Source of the DNA: Corylus avellana
Taxonomy: Eukaryota; Streptophyta; Magnoliopsida; Fagales; Betulaceae
Length of the DNA stretch: 64,000 nucleotides
Assembly (NCBI RefSeq): GCF_901000735.1
Contig: NC_081547.1
Location: forward strand, 24,668,046 to 24,732,045
Reading direction: 5' to 3'
Shown here: positions 1 through 9,673 of the stretch, piece by piece
How the letters are laid out: every line of letters begins with the position of its first letter
Numbering within the stretch: position 1 is the stretch's first letter
The notes under the pieces: generated by a model
Told to the model about the DNA's origin: nothing
Seen by the model: only the letters and a program-made list of their open reading frames with translations
Databases searched by the model: none
Translations under genes and position numbers: made by a program

Positions 1-824
1 CCTTTTTAACCCACTCTTTAACAACCTTAGGACCAGATTTATGACGCACATGGGGTCTCAATTTAAAACAATTTGGTTGAATATGACCAACTTTGCCACA
101 ATGATGACAGGTGGGAACAAACCTTTAAGAATATTGGCTTTTATGAGGAGGGATATATTTAGACTTTGATCTAGGTAAACTCGACTCTATATCACATTTT
201 TCTTCCTTAGGAGAAGCCGAGTTTTTCCAAAGTCTTTGGGATTTAAACTGAAAACAGTTTGGTCTGATATGACCAATATTCCCACAATGGTGGCATGTCG
301 GAACAAACTTAGCCTGAGTTTGTTTCTTAGAAGAAGTCTTCAATTTGGGTTTCACACAATTATTCAAACAAGAGTTTTTGCCCTTATCCAAACATACTGT
401 ATTAGCCTTGACTTCTTTAACATTCACAGGCTTAACAAACAAGGTCTTTCTTTCAGATTTAGAAGCGTGCGAAGTAGAGCAAACACCATTATCAACAATC
501 ATACTATGCTTGTTATCAACACAAAAAAAAACTTTTCAGATTATCACTAGAGAATTTTTGTAAGAGTTCTTTCAAATCATTTTCAAGTGATATATTCTTT
601 TTAACAAGCACAGACATCTCAAAATTTAAAGAATCAATCAAGGCATGTGATTTAGAAAATTCATTCGCCAAAGACACTTTTTCCTGTTCTATAGTTTTAA
701 AATTCTTACAAATCTTTTTGTATCTGTAGGACAGTTGACTATACTCATTAGAGAGGATCTTGTACACATCGCCAAGATCATCAAAACCAAAAGAGTCAAT
801 GACAAGGGACTGAGATGTATTCAT
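1..824 (-). pseudogene. Copia-type gag remnant with two CCHC zinc knuckles (broken)
   Basis: This is the gag region of a Ty1/Copia retrotransposon on the minus strand, just downstream of the primer-binding site and LTR at 880-1792. Reading from 824 there is a charged, coiled-coil-like stretch, then two zinc knuckles of the form C-x2-C-x4-H-x4-C. The first is near 265-305 (CHHCGNIGHIRPNC) and the second near 65-110. Knuckles of this type bind RNA in the virus-like particle. The reading frame is lost at a run of T near 520-530, and an in-frame stop at 125 separates the two knuckles, so the gene is dead. The usual N-terminal gag domain seems to be missing, because the coiled-coil part starts only about 70 bp from the primer-binding site. 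The rest of the element lies left of the window. Confidence 0.75.
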
Positions 825-879
825 AGTAAAAAGGAGTCAAGGATCTCACTCAGGAATTTAAGTCAAACATAGTGAACCC

Positions 880-892
880 GCTCTGATATCAA
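880..892 (-). other. Retrotransposon primer-binding site (tRNA-iMet type)
   Basis: On the minus strand the sequence reads ATTGATATCAGAGC directly after the LTR. It is one step from TGGTATCAGAGC, the usual plant Copia site complementary to initiator tRNA-Met. It fixes the orientation of the element and the inner edge of its 5' LTR. Confidence 0.65.
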
Positions 893-1792
893 TTGAAATA
901 CGCTATGTCGACTCCAAAAACTTGTTTATCACAATTTATGCGGAATTAATACTATGAAGCAATAAACAATTCAATCACCCAAAATATATAAAGCAATAAA
1001 GAGGCAGACACAAATATTTTGGTTACGAAGATGAAACCTTTTAGAAACCGATTTAAAAGTAAAACCTCTCCGGGGCAGCCAAACCAAGGAAATCACTATC
1101 AAAAGATTATCCAGAGATTACAGACACAAGGAACACTTACAACCCTTTGCAAGACCTTGGCTCTGTAAGATCGACAAGCCTACAACTCGTCTCCTTGCTC
1201 ACAACCTTCTTCAACGTGATTCTCCTTTACCGGACCCTTCCGATAGACTTCTCAACCGTAAATTTATCAAAGGAATAACTAAAACTCTAAGAGATTTAGT
1301 TTAACGTTCACCACATATGATCTCTCTTAGAACAGCCTCCGACAAACTCTCTGGGGGTGAAAATTCGTACATCTCTCTTCTATAATGATGTATATATATC
1401 AGTACATCAAACCCTAGACTTGGGCCCACTAGAAACATGTTTTTGGGCATCATAGGTACGGGGTGTTCGGACAGGTTAATGGGCTGTCCGGATACGGCCT
1501 AAAAAAAAGATTTATGGAAATGCGGTCCGGACCCGAGGAAGGCCTGTCCGGACCCGGCATGCAATGGGTGAAACACAGCATTCTGGAAATGCTGTCCAGT
1601 CTTGATCAACTGCTCCGATCGATGGGCGTTTGTAGTCCGATTGAGCTGAAATTTTGCAGGGACGTTCATAACACATGAATCTACATTATGAACGGTGAAG
1701 ATTGGATTCTGAGCATTCTATATCAGTGTTTAAGCCCGTAAACAGTAGCCTCTACATTTTGGAACTGAATTTAGGGAACACAAGAACTAACA
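893..1792 (-). mobile_element. Copia 5' LTR (about 900 bp)
   Basis: On the minus strand this begins TGTTAG (plus-strand CTAACA ending at 1792) and runs to the primer-binding site near 892, giving an LTR of about 900 bp. The outer edge is sharp: from 1793 onward the sequence matches palmitoyltransferase intron 3 starting at 18035, so the element inserted into a copy of that block. The first bases after the LTR, CTTTT, are the likely 5-bp target site. The matching duplication and the second LTR would lie left of the window. Confidence 0.65.
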
Positions 1793-3498
1793 CTTTTCAT
1801 TAAAGTGTCAAGAAAACATGAGATAGAAAATCAGTAACCAAAGAGGACCTGGGAAAAGAAACATCTCCCCAAGAGCAGTAGAACCGACAAGATTTTTATT
1901 CAGTGGGGGAATAACAGTGGATTGACGCTATATATGTATGTATGCATATTATTAATTTATGTGTATTAACTAAAAAAATTAATCCAAAACTGATGTAAAC
2001 TAAAAACAAGCTCTTTCCTTCCACCACAGATTTTCTTAATTTTTTCTCTTTAGCTTTGTTAGGCAACACAAAATAGAGGTAGTAGAAAGAAATAAATCCA
2101 AGAAGAAAAGAAAATAAAATCAATTAAGAAAAAAGCTAACAAGAAAGCCTAAATTGTTTTGGTCACCTATCAAAAAAAAAGAGAGAAAATATGCTCACTG
2201 AGCCGAGGTAGAACTATGTGGCCTAATTTAAAAAACACATAAACAGACTTAAAGTGGGCCAAAAAGATCAATTGAAATCTTATCATTTTGTCTGACAATA
2301 AGTTTTGATAACTTGTCAGTATTACAAAGTAACCACATCTTTTATTCCCCCCCACGCCCCTAAAAAAAAATCATCTGTGCAACAATAATATTGTAAAAGT
2401 TTAGAAATTATGACCCAAACCTAAAAGTCTCAGAAATTTGAAGGGGGGTCAATTAAATTGTACCCACTCAACCATACTTGGCTCCACCTCTGCTCAAAAG
2501 CCTCTTGAATAACAATGAAAAAGTATTGAAACTCTATTTCACAACTAGAACTTCCCAACATACCAAAGCTTTTCAGGAAAAGCATATCAGACAATCCTGG
2601 AGATCTCTAAACAGCAATCATCCTTCTACCAGCAAACAGATGACTCATCCTCATATTATAGAATGAACCTATGTATTTAATTTAGTGGTAATGCATGTAA
2701 GAATTGCGAAATCTCAAATCATAAACTTGATCATTGCACTGAAAAATGGCATTCAGTTGGCTTGAATCTAAGTCACATGCAAAAGAAGATACAATAAAGA
2801 ATAGTCACACACATGCACCTGTACATCCTTCTTAGCTATCTAAATAAATTTACAATCCTATAATTTTTTCATCTTCCTATGAAAAAGAACAATGGACCAG
2901 AATTGAGATGGTTTTTTTGATAAGTACAACGAAATTAAATAAATAAATGTACGAGCTGATGAATGCAAAAACCGTATAGCGTGAGACGGAAAATGCAAGC
3001 ATATCTACTCAAGAATTTCGGCAACGAAAAGGGCTGAATGCGCTACAGGCATATGATCAAGCGCATCAGTGACGCTCACTGATTGCCTTCTTCAACAAGC
3101 AATCTTGTCATATCTACAAAAAGCAAACAACTTTGACCCAAGAAACCTAAAAACCCTGAAAGCAAAAGAAAGATTCTTTCAGAAGATGAATGAGCTGATG
3201 AGCACAGCGGGTGGTGGACATGGCACTAAGGTTGTCGAAACTATAAAGGGCTCAGTGAACAGGGTGCGAAAGTTGTTGGACATGGCACAAAGGTTGTCAG
3301 AACTATAAAGGGCTCAGTGCACAGGGTTGCTAAAGTTGTTAGAACCATAAAGGGCTGAGAAACATCCAAAGAAACAATTATTGAGATAAGATAAGTACAA
3401 AGGTGAAGCTTTTCTGAAATGAGGTGTCAGTAGGAGACAATACAGGGTCAAGAGAAACACCAATAGTCAGAGACAGAAATAGCAAGAAAATACACTAG
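1793..3498. repeat. Duplicated block, copy 1 (same as palmitoyltransferase intron 3)
   Basis: Nearly the whole segment matches 18035-19755 in the same orientation, with scattered substitutions and short indels. Shared landmarks are the TATATGTATGTATGCATATT stretch, a polyC/polyA run, and a minisatellite at the right end. The match stops abruptly after TACACTAG (3498 here, 19755 there). There is no conserved coding frame, and the short ORFs at 2478-2666 and 3069-3308 also occur in the intron copy. The left edge is cut by the Copia LTR. Confidence 0.9.
3211..3357. repeat. Minisatellite, about 65 bp unit, 2-3 copies
   Basis: The unit contains GGACATGGCAC-AAGGTTGTC, AACTATAAAGGGCTCAGTG and CAGGGT followed by AAAGTTGTT. 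It repeats two to three times with small changes. The same array occurs in the intron copy around 19471-19614. Confidence 0.7.
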
Positions 3499-3599
3499 AC
3501 AATACCGCGTTCGTGTTTTTGGGATTAACCTAATAATGAGGGTAATTGTTAGGGGCGATAATTTGTTGTGTTCATAAGTTGGGATTAAATCGTGTCAAA

Positions 3600-3870
3600 G
3601 CATGCATGTGTATAAGATTATATATAACTCAATTATAATCTAACCAATTTAATTAAACGGGTCATAACCTTAAACTATAACACGCTAATTTTGGTTGGGT
3701 TTGTGAGTCGTATAAAATTGTTTAGTACTAAATTTATATGTCGGGTTCGGATTGTGTCGATGCATGAATGCAAAAAATTATATAAGTTGACCGTAATCTA
3801 ACCTATTAAATTAATTAAATGAATTATACCTCTCAATTCTAATCTTTCAATTTTATATTTAGTTCGTATC
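3600..3870. repeat. Degenerate dispersed repeat (GGGTTTGTGAGTCGTATAAA type)
   Basis: Two diverged units here share a module: GTCGGGTT-GGATTGTGTCGA, then an AT-rich stretch with TATATAAG, then ACC-TAATCTAACC near TTAATTAAA. Related units occur at 26620-26730, 27200-27290 and 30360-30610. It is a dispersed intergenic repeat of unknown class. I saw no gene between 3499 and 5422. Confidence 0.5.
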
Positions 3871-4670
3871 GAATGCATGCATGACGCGTCACGTTAAAAA
3901 TTGCAAACCCTAATGATTTTGGGGTCGAATGTATAAGAAAGTTGGCAGATCTCAAAATAAATCCTAATCATAATCAAGTCTACTTGGGACATCTGATACA
4001 CATCATGTGTAACACATGGAACAGGCCGAAGAGTCCAAATGAAACCCAACTTATCTTGATGCCTCAAGAATGACAACACAAGTACAAAACAAAGACTTGT
4101 TCTAAAATTATCTTGATGCCTGCCAAAACGCCAAGTGCAGAATATTTTTGTGACGACCCCTACAAAAAAAAAAAAAAAAAAAAAACCTCATCTCTTTTGT
4201 ATGGCTGAAATAGTAGGTTATTCGGCATAACCTGTAAATTCAACATGATCTCAACAAAATTTTTTTTTGATACGACCTACAAATCCAACACAAAATTAGT
4301 AGATTAAAGTTTAAAGATTTGATCTGTTTATTAAAATGGATCCACTTAGAATTGATTTATATAATTAACTTTATAACTTTATACTCATACCTTAAGGTAT
4401 ATGACCCGAACCCAGACACGAAAATACAGACAGCTACCTCTACTCATGTGCAACGAATATGGACATGGGTGGCAACAGAGCATCTTTAAATTATTGCCTC
4501 ACCTTAGGATTATTCAGGATAGGAAAATGCCAGCCGTCAGTAAATGTATATTGTTTGATTGCAGAGCATACAGTAGAAAAGGACCTGGAGCACTTTTTGA
4601 CAACATCTACCATAGTTCCCGTTGCATGTATAATGATGGGACCAATGGGTCATATATATATTTTAACTGT

Positions 4671-4760
4671 AATTAAAATGTTCATGCGCATTTCAATAAT
4701 TTCGGGAAAACATATATATATTTTCCCGAAATTATTGAAATTCGCATAAACATTTTAGTT
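4671..4760. repeat. Near-perfect 90-bp hairpin
   Basis: Two arms of about 36-40 nt (4675-4710 and 4721-4756) are reverse complements with only about two or three mismatches, around a loop of roughly 10 nt (CATATATATAT). Each arm contains TTTCAATAATTTCGGGAAAA or its complement. It could be a very short MITE or a small-RNA precursor. I see no target-site duplication. Confidence 0.7.
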
Positions 4761-4969
4761 ATTATGTATGAGAAAAATTACAATTTATCTTTTAAAGTTG
4801 TGCGCATTTTTTGATTTTTGGACTGCAGGGATGCTCTACTTGTTTTACTTCCAAGCTTGATTCTTCTTTCGGTACCGTGCGTCTTGGTCTAGGCAGAACA
4901 CGTGCCACGCATGTGGCCTTTAAGCACCAAATTTTCCAAAATTGCCCTTACGATGTTTCAAAATGACCC

Positions 4970-5200
4970 AAAATGTCCCATGCTATTTTTTCAATTTTTT
5001 TATTTTTTATTTTTTATTTTTTTTTTAAAAAAAACATAAGAAAAAAAAAAATCTAATTGGGGGTGGTTGGCAACCACCCCCATTAGGCCATGGGCGGTTG
5101 GCTCGCCACCCCATTCTGGCCAGTTGGGGTGCCCTGGCCACCCTCTTGGTCGAAATGGGGGTGGCCGGCCACCCCCAAACTGTCAATTTTTTTATTTTAT
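4970..5200. repeat. GC-rich palindromic core (GGGGTGGCCGGCCACCCC type) flanked by A/T runs
   Basis: Long T and A runs at 4987-5052 are followed by about 130 bp of nested GGGGTGG/CCACCCC inverted repeats, ending in the palindrome GGGGGTGGCCGGCCACCCCC near 5156-5175. The same core occurs in elements at 7105-7540, 22914-22930, 58663-59110 and 63439-63710. I did not find convincing outer terminal repeats for this copy. Confidence 0.6.
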
Positions 5201-5224
5201 ATATATATAACCAAGCAACTAAAT

Positions 5225-5345
5225 AAGTTAGTTTAACTTAATTGGTTAAGAACCACGCTTCATAAAGCAGATGTCACGAGTTCAAATCCTAATTATGATG
5301 ACAGGAAATCTCAAAAAACTTCAGCTTCCTTCTCATACATTAATA
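5225..5345 (+). mobile_element. tRNA-derived SINE-like sequence
   Basis: TTTAACTTAATTGGTTAAGA resembles a pol III A box, and 28 bp later CGAGTTCAAATCCT resembles a B box. This is the internal promoter layout of a tRNA-derived SINE. It lies just downstream of the stop codon of the minus-strand DUF1442 gene and may overlap its 3' UTR. No full tRNA cloverleaf is evident. Confidence 0.4.
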
Positions 5346-5422
5346 AAGACAAACATTTTATCTAGTTCATATTCCTATTCCTTCTCCATGTACTCTCAGA
5401 GAGTTAAACAAAGTCTTAAGCT

Positions 5423-6184
5423 TCAATTTGTTTCCTTTGTGGGGAAGTGATCCTGAAGATATGCTCCTCTCCGGTGCACGTACTTATCTACTTTAACCAC
5501 CCACCGGCTTCTTTTCGGGCTACTGGCCGCATTTGTTGCCGCTATTCTTGTCACCAGAAGCCCCTTTCCAATGGGCAAAAAATGTGTGTTCAATTCACTC
5601 CACCATGATCCCTTGTGGAGGGCATTGTACCCTACAATAAGTGCCCCATCATGCTTTGCACTCTTTTTCGCTGCGAAGAATACTCCCTTGTGCTCATTGA
5701 TATGACAATCAATAAGCACAAAATCTGCTCCTTTGTAGTCATCTAACAATAAGGTGCGTGCATCCCCCACAGCAAATTCCGCACAATTTGCATAGGGGCC
5801 TAGAGCTTTCTTGGAGGCATGCAATTCGTCAAGGCTGCTTAGAATGCACACAACACGGCCACCCGTTTGATGGGCGGCTGCTACTAGTGCTAGAGCGGTG
5901 GATCCGGCGATGCTAGCGCATATCATCACCATGAGCTGAGCGTTGTTGCCGGCGGCGATGGCGGATATGAATTCCGCCACGTCTGGCTCTTTACCTATTT
6001 TCGCCTATAAAAACGAAACACAAAACTCAATCATAAAAAAGAATAACGCTACTACTCCTTCGACATGTCATGTCAGTTGATATAAAATAAGTGCAAATCA
6101 GAAAGAGATTGTTAAGCTGTTCTTGCTTACCATCTTTAGGGCACAGAGATACGCTTTTGTGGCGTTTTCAGCAGACCAAGTCAT
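5423..6184 (-). CDS. DUF1442 family protein, two exons, 211 aa
   Basis: Exons on the minus strand are 6131-6184 (18 codons, starting MTWSAENATKAYLCALKM) and 5423-6004 (AKIGKEPDVAEF to FPTKETN, then stop), with a 126-bp intron bounded by GTAAGC and TTTATAG. The joined 211-residue protein matches the plant DUF1442 family (PF07279). It shows the family's opening WS-E-A-KAY, the D-V-AEFISA-AAG-NAQ segment, a glycine-rich stretch and the later D-KGADFVLIDC. The fold is thought to be Rossmann-like and related to methyltransferases, but no reaction is established. The exon-1 start is chosen because it restores the family N-terminus; the internal Met at 5980 would lose it. The frame is open and complete. 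No conserved neighbour hints at a role. Confidence 0.88.
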
Positions 6185-6700
6185 TTTTCTTGTTTTGAAT
6201 TTTGGAATCGTTTGCTTTGAGAGGTTTTTTTTTTTTTTTTTTTGGTAATAAAAGCTGCGTTTCAGAGCTTTATAGAGTTGGAGTCATGAGAGATTAGAAG
6301 CATCTGAGGAAGGTTTTAACTGAGAGAGGAAGATTCCATTGCCAACTGCCATTGTCTAAAAGTTGAAATAATTATTAATGTCCCTAAATTTCTTCTTACA
6401 ACACAAGTTGCTCTTACTACACAAGTTGCTCTTCTATTAATTTGTAAAATTAATATGGATTGAACTACAAATTAATTTCTTCCGTGGAACCATTGCAACT
6501 CTTTAATGAGCAAGCCTTTAGATTTTATTTTTAATTTTAAATTATCTAAAATTCCAATTTCAGTTTCTATAAAACCTTTTTAATTACTAGCTTCTTTAGG
6601 GGTCTCCATGTAGAATTAATTAAATAAATAAATTTATCATTCCTTATCTGTTTAAGACAAACTAAGCTTCCAACAAAATTTCCTTTTGTCTTTATTTGTA

Positions 6701-8319
6701 GGGGAAAATATATTTTACTCCCTGAACTATTCACTCATTTGCACTTTTAACCCAAATGTTTAAAAAGTGATATTTTACCCATCCAAACTTCCAAATTGTT
6801 GCAATTCGACAATTTTGACTTTTCTTTTTCTCAAAATGACTCCATCCCAAATTAAAAAAATAAAATAAAATAAAATAAAATAAAAATCAAGGGGTGGCTT
6901 CGGCCGGATTGGGATCCCCGGCAATGCATGAGAAATTGCCCATAAAAAAATGCTTGAAATCCTAGCCATTGAATTTCATCCAATGGCCTCTAGTTTGCCA
7001 CATGTCCCTTTAATTAAAAAACACTAAAATATTATTTAAGTTTTAAAAAGAAAATATAAAATAAAATAATAAAAAAATTATAAAAAATTATAAAAAAAAG
7101 TATGGGGTGGCCGGCCACCCCATATGAGACATGGGGGTGGCTCCACCATAGGGGGTGGTTCGGCCACCCCCTAGGCCAAACCTTTTGTTTAGCCCTGGGT
7201 GAATTCACCACCCCTCTCTGTGTTCTGGGGTGGCCAAAGCCACCTCCGGTGATCACCAGCTGGGGTGTGGCCTGGAGCCACCCCCATGCCATAGTGTCTC
7301 GGCCACCCTCTAGCTTTTGTATGGATTTTAAGCCTGGGTCAAGGGCTTAAGCCACCCTGCTAAGGGACCGCCGGGGTCATCTCCTAGGGCCAAAACCCAA
7401 TTTCTTTTTTTTGGGGTTTGCCTTAGCAGGCCGAAGCACTGGTCATGGGGTGGCTCACCCCTCAACCGGGCACCTGCTGGTTTCCTACTTCCCAAGTCCT
7501 CTTTATGGGGTGGTCGGCGACTCCAGGGCCACCCCATACTTTTTTTTTTATAATTTTTTATTTATTTTTATTATTTTGTTTTATATTTTTTTTAAAACTT
7601 AAATATTATTTTAGTATTTTTTAATTAAATGGACATGTGGCAGTATATAGACCATTGGATGAAATTCAAAGGCTATGATTTCAGGCATTTTTGATGGGCA
7701 ATTCCCCATGCATTGCCGGGGATCCCAATCCGGCTTCGGCCACCCTAGACCAGCCAACCCTTAATTTTTATTTATTTATTTTATTATTATTTTTTTTTTT
7801 AAAAAAAAAAAAAACTTGGGATGAGGGCATTTTGAAAAAGAAAAAAAAAAAAGGAAGTCAAAATGGTCGAATTGCAACAATTTGAAAGTTTTGGGGGAGG
7901 TAAAATGTCACTTTTTAAACATTCGGGTTAAAAGTGTAAATGTGTGGATAGTTTAGGAGGATAAAAGGGGAAAATTCACTTTACCCCTGAAGTTTTATGA
8001 GTTTTTCAATTTAAACCCCAAAGTTTAAAAATTGACAATGTACCCCCCTAATGTTTCAAAATTTTCAATGTAAACCTTCCGTTAATAATTTCCATTAAAT
8101 TGGATGAAATTTTTTTTAAAAAAGCCTGAGGATAATTACGTAATTTTATAGATTTCCGTCCAATTTGATGGAAATTAGTAATGAAATGTTTAAATTAAAA
8201 AATTTTAAAACATTAAGGGGATAAATTGCTAATTTTTAAACTTTTGGATTTAAATTGAAAAACCTCTGAAATTTTAAAGGGGTAAAATAGATTTTTTCCA
8301 TGGTAAAATGTATTTTCTC
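6701..8319. mobile_element. Non-autonomous foldback transposon with long inverted repeats
   Basis: The left arm, from 6701 (GGGGAAAATATATTTTAC), is matched by a reverse complement on the right ending near 8319 (GTAAAATGTATTTTC). The matching arms, about 400 bp long, are 6701-7125 and 7530-7965. They share marker segments such as GGGATCCCCGGCAATGCATG on the left and CATGCATTGCCGGGGATCCC on the right. The centre (7100-7540) is the GC-rich GGGGTGGCC core with short palindromes. No transposase frame exists; short ORFs in the core are by-products of the repeats. The right arm is interrupted by the smaller element at 7967-8300. The shape suggests a Mutator-like or foldback class, but I could not define a target-site duplication. 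Confidence 0.75.
7967..8300. mobile_element. Small foldback MITE nested in the larger one
   Basis: About 330 bp, with arms of roughly 130 bp. The left arm reads ACTTTACCCCTGAAGTTTTA and later TTTTTCAATTTAAA. The right arm is its complement, ending AAAGGGGTAAAATAGA. The outer ends (GGGGAAAATTCACTTTACCCC) resemble those of the host element, so the two may be relatives. It sits inside the last part of the host element's right arm. Confidence 0.65.
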
Positions 8320-9673
8320 TTTATTTTTATTTTGGCCCCTTAAGAAAAATTTCAATGCAATTTGGCTTCGTTGACTTCAACTTTCAATTTGACTTAATGG
8401 TGATTTAACATATATTAGAGCTTTTACGTGTCGGGGCTGAAGAGTGCTAAAAGTACCAATATAAACGCTAGTGCCGTGCGGATAAGGCCTGGAAACAACA
8501 ATCAAACATATCACCAACTAGGCAAAGATGCTGCCAACTAGCTTCACGAAGAATCTTGCAATAGTCGTGACCATCAACAAATGCTATAAGGACTTTTATC
8601 TCTTTAAAGATGATTTAATTTTTAAAATTACCATTGAATCAAAATCTAATAGTGATTTATCAGAAATTCAACAATAATTTTAAAAATCACATTACTTTTG
8701 AGAAAATAAAAGATCAAACGTCATATTTATATCATTACTTGTTATCATCTTCGCTAGTAGTAGTATAATGGTGGACAATGTATTTAAGGTTTTTTTTTTT
8801 TAAAATGCTTATTACATAAAATAATATATCTGGTTTTCTATACTAATACCAAAATATTCGTATATTGTAGCTGTGGTGTCCCCGAGCAGGTGAACAATGA
8901 GGTGCAATATCATTTTTTTTTTCTTCAATTTGTAATATTCTGATGCTACTTCTGCTATGATTGCCGTTGCATTGCACCCCAGAAGGCTAAGAAAGTGATT
9001 AATTGTTATTATTATTTATTTTTTATTTTTGAAAAAAAAAGGGAGGAGAAAATGAATATGTAAGACCAAGTTGCTATAGAAAATGGTTGAACAAGGTGCG
9101 TTGATGCTCGTTTGCCCCCGCGAAACCAACACAGAGATCTATGTCCGGATCACATTGCTCTCCATGCCCATACATTGGTTATTACAGCTGCCCTTTAATT
9201 ATTTATGGTTTTTCAGGTCTCTTTCTTATTCAAATATTCGAAACAGATGTTGATAAAAGCTGCTGAGGCCAGTGATAATGAAGGAGTGGCCGTGTGGGTG
9301 ATTCGGAGGAGCAGAGCACGATAAATCTAACTTTACTAATGTTGTTGGGTTGACTGATATTCCGACACATGCTCACATTTTCTTGTGTGACTTTTTAAAT
9401 TATTGTTGAATCAAAATCTAATAATAATTTGTGATTCATTAGTTATTTTAAAACTCACGTCAATAAGTGTGTAAAGGAATGAATAAACCCAGAACAGAAA
9501 TATGATAGCTTTTTTGAAGAAGATTGTGTATTCAAACAGTTAGAGATTTTGCAACTTCAAAATAAAACTTGCAACAAAAGTACTTTTGAGCACGCTATCC
9601 TTCCCAAAGACACAAACACCAAGTTCTTTGATCACCTACTAATAACACAGGTAAAATACTCCAACACTATAAT
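8320..9673. other. Intergenic DNA, no gene seen
   Basis: Only AT-rich spacer was found. Two short stretches (8632-8700 and 9396-9460) share an AATCAAAATCTAATA-TAATTT motif that also occurs around 24080 and 62985 and is probably MITE-derived. This spacer holds the 3' flank of the minus-strand MLF-family gene. Confidence 0.5.

Noticed and set aside
3069..3308. 79 aa ORF conserved between the two block copies
   Set aside because: It is within an intron on the opposite strand, overlaps a minisatellite, and its conservation only reflects the duplication.
1793..3498. Duplicated block as a Helitron (its right end is CTAG)
   Set aside because: There is no A-to-T insertion site at the left end, no TC start after an A, and no hairpin before CTAG. 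An intron copy explains it better.
7032..7885. W/P/H-rich ORFs in the foldback core
   Set aside because: They are translations of the GGGGTGG/CCACCCC repeats and appear on both strands.
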